The notes beneath the pieces were generated by a model. The model saw only the letters and a program-made list of their open reading frames with translations, did no database searches and had not been told where the DNA came from. From Minisyncoccota bacterium (GTDB lineage: Bacteria > Patescibacteriota > Minisyncoccia > Phycocordibacterales > UBA1006): a stretch of 7,233 nucleotides of DNA. Numbering within the stretch: position 1 is the stretch's first letter; each line of letters opens with the position of its first letter. Location of the stretch: contig CALBVO010000052.1 of assembly GCA_937970115.1 (NCBI GenBank), positions 1 to 7,233 on the forward strand, in the 5' to 3' direction. The translations under genes were made by a program, and so were the position numbers. Shown piece after piece: positions 5,103 to 7,233 of this stretch.

Positions 5103-5360
5103 ATGAAAACCTTCACAGAAAAAGTAATAACCGTTGTTACAAAAATCCCAAAAGGGAAGGTAATGACCTATCGAGAGGTAGCACAAAAGGCAGGCTCGCC
5201 AAAGGCGAGCCGAGCCGTTGGCAGTATTATGGCAAAAAATACCGATTTTAATGTTCCATGTCATCGCGTCATTCGATCTGATGGAACAATTGGTCCGTAT
5301 AATGGACTGCGAGGGAATTCTAAAGAAAAAATCTTAAGAGACGAAGGAGCTATTACTTAG
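5103..5360 (+). CDS. Short O6-alkylguanine-DNA alkyltransferase-like protein (DNA-binding domain with active Cys)
   Basis: An 85-residue protein equal to the C-terminal domain of Ogt/MGMT proteins. Known: these transfer an alkyl group from O6-alkylguanine in DNA to an active cysteine. Seen: IPKGKVMTYREVA with Y23 (helix-turn-helix start), AGSPKASRAVG with the arginine finger R37, the acceptor motif PCHRV with C53, and GPYNGLRGNSKEKILRDEG near the end. The N-terminal ribonuclease-H-like domain of full-length enzymes is absent and the C-terminus is short. Because the motif is PCHRV and not the PWHRV of alkyltransferase-like (ATL) proteins, methyl transfer is possible; it may alternatively flag lesions for other repair. 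It follows the unknown gene by one base, and its stop codon is part of a terminator hairpin. A GC-rich perfect hairpin lies within the gene at 5193-5211. Confidence 0.88.
   Translation: MKTFTEKVITVVTKIPKGKVMTYREVAQKAGSPKASRAVGSIMAKNTDFNVPCHRVIRSDGTIGPYNGLRGNSKEKILRDEGAIT
5193..5211. repeat. GC-rich perfect hairpin inside the alkyltransferase-like gene
   Basis: GGCTCGCC (5193-5200), AAA, GGCGAGCC (5204-5211): an 8-bp perfect stem with a 3-nt loop in otherwise AT-rich DNA. It encodes the conserved GSPKAS stretch just before the arginine finger. Very stable as mRNA; the role is unknown. Confidence 0.7.
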
Positions 5361-5370
5361 CTTCTTTTTT
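5343..5370 (+). terminator. Terminator overlapping the alkyltransferase stop codon
   Basis: GAAGGAGCTA (5343-5352) pairs with TAGCTTCTTT (5358-5367), with two G-T pairs and the loop TTACT, and runs on in T to 5370. The TAG stop (5358-5360) is in the right arm. The next gene's promoter starts at the last T. Confidence 0.6.
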
Positions 5371-5378
5371 GATATGAT
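5370..5378 (+). promoter_or_regulatory. Extended -10 promoter of the flavin reductase-like gene
   Basis: TGA-TATGAT, then 6 nt (GAATAT), then ATG at 5385. Predicts a leaderless mRNA. Confidence 0.6.
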
Positions 5379-5384
5379 GAATAT

Positions 5385-5867
5385 ATGCAAAAACCTTGGA
5401 ATCGACCTGATTATGCTGTGTGGAGTTTATCTACCATTGATGAATCAGGAATATATAATATGAATATTTGTACCTATGTGACGGCTATCTCTATGCAACC
5501 AAAACAATTCTGCATTGCCGTTTATAAGGGAACGAAAACGTATGAAAATGTACACAAAGGGAATCAGGTAATTCTCCAACTCCTTGGTACTCATCAATCA
5601 GATGTCGTTCGCAATCTTGGTAAAACCAGTGGCTTTGATAAGGATAAGGTTTCAATCGTACATAAGAAACATCCTATTATTACGGTTCAAAATCTAGCTG
5701 TGATGAGTGATTCATTAGGGTACTGTGTTATTGAATATAGTCAGATTATTGAAACAGATGGAGATCATGATTTAATTGTTGGTAATGTCGTGAATTATAA
5801 AAATTTGAACGAAGGAGAAGTACTCACCACTAAAAAATTGAAAGAATTAAACATTATCTCAGTATAA
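5385..5867 (+). CDS. Flavin reductase-like FMN-binding split-barrel protein
   Basis: A 160-residue protein matching the flavin reductase domain. Seen: AVWSLSTIDESGIYNMN (11-27), then ICTYVTAISMQPKQFCIAVY (28-47), the region where family members bind the flavin phosphate and isoalloxazine; HKGNQVILQLLG (57-68), NLGKTSGFDKDK (77-88), and DHDLIVGNVV (128-137), the typical late strand. Family members use NAD(P)H to reduce FMN or FAD, or hold flavin as a cofactor; which applies here is open. It has its own extended -10 promoter and a terminator that starts before its stop. It lies between an alkyltransferase-like gene and a photolyase-like FAD gene, so supplying or exchanging reduced flavin for the latter is a plausible inference. 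Confidence 0.85.
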   Translation: MQKPWNRPDYAVWSLSTIDESGIYNMNICTYVTAISMQPKQFCIAVYKGTKTYENVHKGNQVILQLLGTHQSDVVRNLGKTSGFDKDKVSIVHKKHPIITVQNLAVMSDSLGYCVIEYSQIIETDGDHDLIVGNVVNYKNLNEGEVLTTKKLKELNIISV

Positions 5868-5882
5868 ATTACCGAGATTTTG
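5856..5882 (+). terminator. Weak terminator overlapping the flavin reductase stop
   Basis: ATCTC-A-GTA (5856-5864) pairs with TAC-C-GAGAT (5870-5878) around the loop TAAAT, one internal mismatch, then TTT and G. The TAA stop is in the loop. Short T run, so moderate to weak. Confidence 0.35.
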
Positions 5883-5889
5883 TTATAGT
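5881..5889 (+). promoter_or_regulatory. Extended -10 promoter of the photolyase-like gene
   Basis: TGT-TATAGT, then 6 nt (AGGATT), then ATG at 5896. Its AGGA could be mistaken for a ribosome binding site but is too close to the ATG and would lie at or before the transcription start. Confidence 0.55.
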
Positions 5890-5895
5890 AGGATT

Positions 5896-6987
5896 ATGAA
5901 TTTTCCAACAACGTATTCACACATTATTGAACGTATAAAAAATATTAATCCAAAAACATATGCACGTACGCGAAATCATCTTGAAGGTGATGTGAGTTTT
6001 CTCTCGCCGTATTTAACTCGAGGAATTATCACCTTGCCGCAGGTACGTGATATTGTCTTAGAAAAATTTTCAAAAAAAGAAGCTGAAAAATTTATTCAAG
6101 AACTCGCATGGCGAGAATATTTCCAAAAAGTCTACCGAGAAAAAGGCGATGAGATTTTTAATGACCTGCGCTTTGAGCAACCAGCGGTTAATGTAAGAGG
6201 CGAAATACCCGAATCAATTATTCAGGCTGAAACAGGTATTACTATTATTGATGAGTCTATTAAACAACTTTATGAATCAGGATATATGCATAATCATGCA
6301 CGTATGTGGGCGTCGTCGATCTCGAGCAATATTGCACATTGTCACTGGTGGATACCATCAAAATGGATGTATTACCATCTATTGGATGGAGACTTAGCAT
6401 CAAACTCATTATCATGGCAATGGGTGTGTGGAGCCTTTGCCTCAAAACAATATGTAGCTCATCAGGAACTCATGAATACCTGCTCACCAATCCATCAATC
6501 CCAAACAGGTACGTTCATGGATATGCCTCGTGAGAATTTATTAGATATGGATTTACCAGAAATATTAGAGAAAACTATCGAACCAGAATTACCAGTATTT
6601 TTACCAAAAGGAGATACTGGTACCTTAAATAATAAAGACCTTATATTATTTCATCCATGGAATTTAGATCCCAATTATCATACAGATGGTGACGTTCAAA
6701 AGGTGTTGATTATTGAACCATCTCATTTTAAAAAATTCCCTGTTTCAGAAAAAGTCATGAATTTTATTGTAGATCTTGCCCGAGACAATATTGAGGGTAT
6801 TCAAATGTATGTCGGCGAACAGTCTGAATTGATTAAAAATTTTGACGGGAAAATTTACTATCAATACCATAAGAACGTTGAACATTGGCAGGGAGCAAAG
6901 GAATTACAAGATGAGTTATTTCCAGAAGTTCAAGGGTATTATAAAAACTTCTTTTCGTTTTGGAAAAAATGTCAGAAGTTTATATAA
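5896..6987 (+). CDS. Photolyase/cryptochrome-related FAD-binding protein lacking the N-terminal antenna domain
   Basis: A 363-residue protein. Residues 1-205 match the helical FAD domain of the photolyase/cryptochrome superfamily: GDVSFLSPYLTRG (31-43), FIQELAWREYF (66-76), TGITIIDESIKQLYESGYMH (113-132) with NHARMW, and WMYYHLLDGDLASN (157-170) with WQWV, the flavin-binding core. Classical enzymes start with a Rossmann-like antenna domain; here the protein begins directly at the FAD domain. After GTFMD (205-209) comes a distinct C-terminal part: KDLILFHPWNLDPN (247-260), KVLIIEPSHFKKFPVS (269-284), EGIQMYVGEQSELIKNF (300-316), and FFSFWKKC (352-359). This has an alpha/beta pattern reminiscent of an antenna-type domain placed after the FAD domain. 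Similar FAD-binding-domain proteins exist in Bacteroidota, as I recall. Light-driven repair is possible but unproven. It has its own promoter and terminator. Confidence 0.85.
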   Translation: MNFPTTYSHIIERIKNINPKTYARTRNHLEGDVSFLSPYLTRGIITLPQVRDIVLEKFSKKEAEKFIQELAWREYFQKVYREKGDEIFNDLRFEQPAVNVRGEIPESIIQAETGITIIDESIKQLYESGYMHNHARMWASSISSNIAHCHWWIPSKWMYYHLLDGDLASNSLSWQWVCGAFASKQYVAHQELMNTCSPIHQSQTGTFMDMPRENLLDMDLPEILEKTIEPELPVFLPKGDTGTLNNKDLILFHPWNLDPNYHTDGDVQKVLIIEPSHFKKFPVSEKVMNFIVDLARDNIEGIQMYVGEQSELIKNFDGKIYYQYHKNVEHWQGAKELQDELFPEVQGYYKNFFSFWKKCQKFI

Positions 6988-6990
6988 ATC

Positions 6991-7020
6991 AAAAAAATTA
7001 ATCATTATGATTATTTTTTT
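6991..7020 (+). terminator. Terminator of the photolyase-like gene
   Basis: An A-tract and AATCA pair with TGATT and a seven-T run around the loop TTA. The stem is AT-rich and the loop only 3 nt, but position and T run fit. Confidence 0.55.
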
Positions 7021-7074
7021 TATAAAAGGGATTGCTTAAATAAGATTGAGTTCGAGGTGTCGAGAAATTTTTTA

Positions 7075-7196
7075 TTAAATTTCAAAATCAAGATGTATTT
7101 CTAGGAAGTAAGTATTTTTTATTCAAGCGGTAGTAATCTACCGTGCGAAGAAAAAATACGAAACTGACAACGAAAGACACTTGATTTTAAATTTAA
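7075..7196. repeat. 122-nt imperfect long hairpin of unknown role in the final intergenic stretch
   Basis: Nested pairings: 7075-7092 with 7180-7196 (17 bp, one bulge, including AAAATCAAG/CTTGATTTT); TGTATTTC (7094-7101) with GAAAGACA (7172-7179), one mismatch; a 10 by 12 nt open region; GTATTTTTT (7112-7120) with AAAAAATAC (7151-7159); TTC/GAA; and a terminal CGGTAG-TAAT-CTACCG (7128-7143). No open reading frame of note lies here. It could be a structured RNA, a small inverted-repeat (MITE-like) element or a repetitive extragenic palindrome. The rest of 6988-7233 shows nothing else I can name. Confidence 0.65.
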
Positions 7197-7233
7197 ACAG
7201 ACATGCCTGCGACGTAACCAGTAGTCCAACACA

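Noticed and set aside
6842..7039. Plus-strand frame overlapping the end of the photolyase-like gene
   Set aside because: Out-of-frame shadow ending in low-complexity A/T sequence; no promoter or family signal.
7075..7196. Integron attC site
   Set aside because: The inverted layout is attC-like, but I see no GTTRRRY/RYYYAAC end boxes and no cassette array or IntI-type insertion in the visible recombinase.
1..7233. Alternative genetic code with UGA as sense, as in some Patescibacteria
   Set aside because: All genes read cleanly with the standard code. The absence of TGA stops in eight genes is too small a sample to mean anything.

Overview
The window is AT-rich, gene-dense bacterial DNA in the standard genetic code. 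All eight reading frames end in TAA or TAG. Several traits point tentatively to an uncultured, small-genome lineage such as the Candidate Phyla Radiation (Patescibacteria): a TrmB-like effector domain, very short spacers, promoters placed so that mRNAs would be leaderless, and a tRNA with an encoded CCA. No marker gene fixes the phylum. A Bacteroidota-like flavour in the photolyase-like gene fits lateral exchange.

Layout. Positions 1-443 hold the end of a TrmB-like regulator and its terminator. Positions 450-820 are a tRNA-rich stretch: an intact minus-strand tRNA-Ser(GGA), its terminator, a decayed second copy of the tRNA 3' end plus terminator, and two further T-arm-like relics on the plus strand. 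Positions 820-3302 look like a very small integrated element. A tyrosine recombinase lies next to the intact tRNA and reads toward it. A divergent class II Fic AMP-transferase with a C-terminal winged-helix-like region follows, and a displaced tRNA-Ser 5' half lies at the far end. The match between the two tRNA 5' halves stops at the anticodon loop, as expected for an integrase that crosses over there. The fic gene is bracketed by copies of an 8-bp motif (TGATAGTC) arranged as inverted repeats before and after it.

Positions 3346-7020 are chromosome-like, all on the plus strand: a membrane-anchored YkuE/YaeI-like metallophosphoesterase; a two-gene operon (unknown 179-aa protein plus a short O6-alkylguanine-DNA alkyltransferase-like protein); a flavin reductase-like protein; and a photolyase-like FAD protein without the usual N-terminal antenna domain. 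The last three recognisable genes suggest a DNA-repair and flavin theme. Three transcription units here begin with an extended -10 box (TGN-TATNNT) exactly 6 nt before the ATG. Compact hairpin terminators separate the units, some overlapping stop codons. The window ends with a 122-nt imperfect long hairpin of unknown role.
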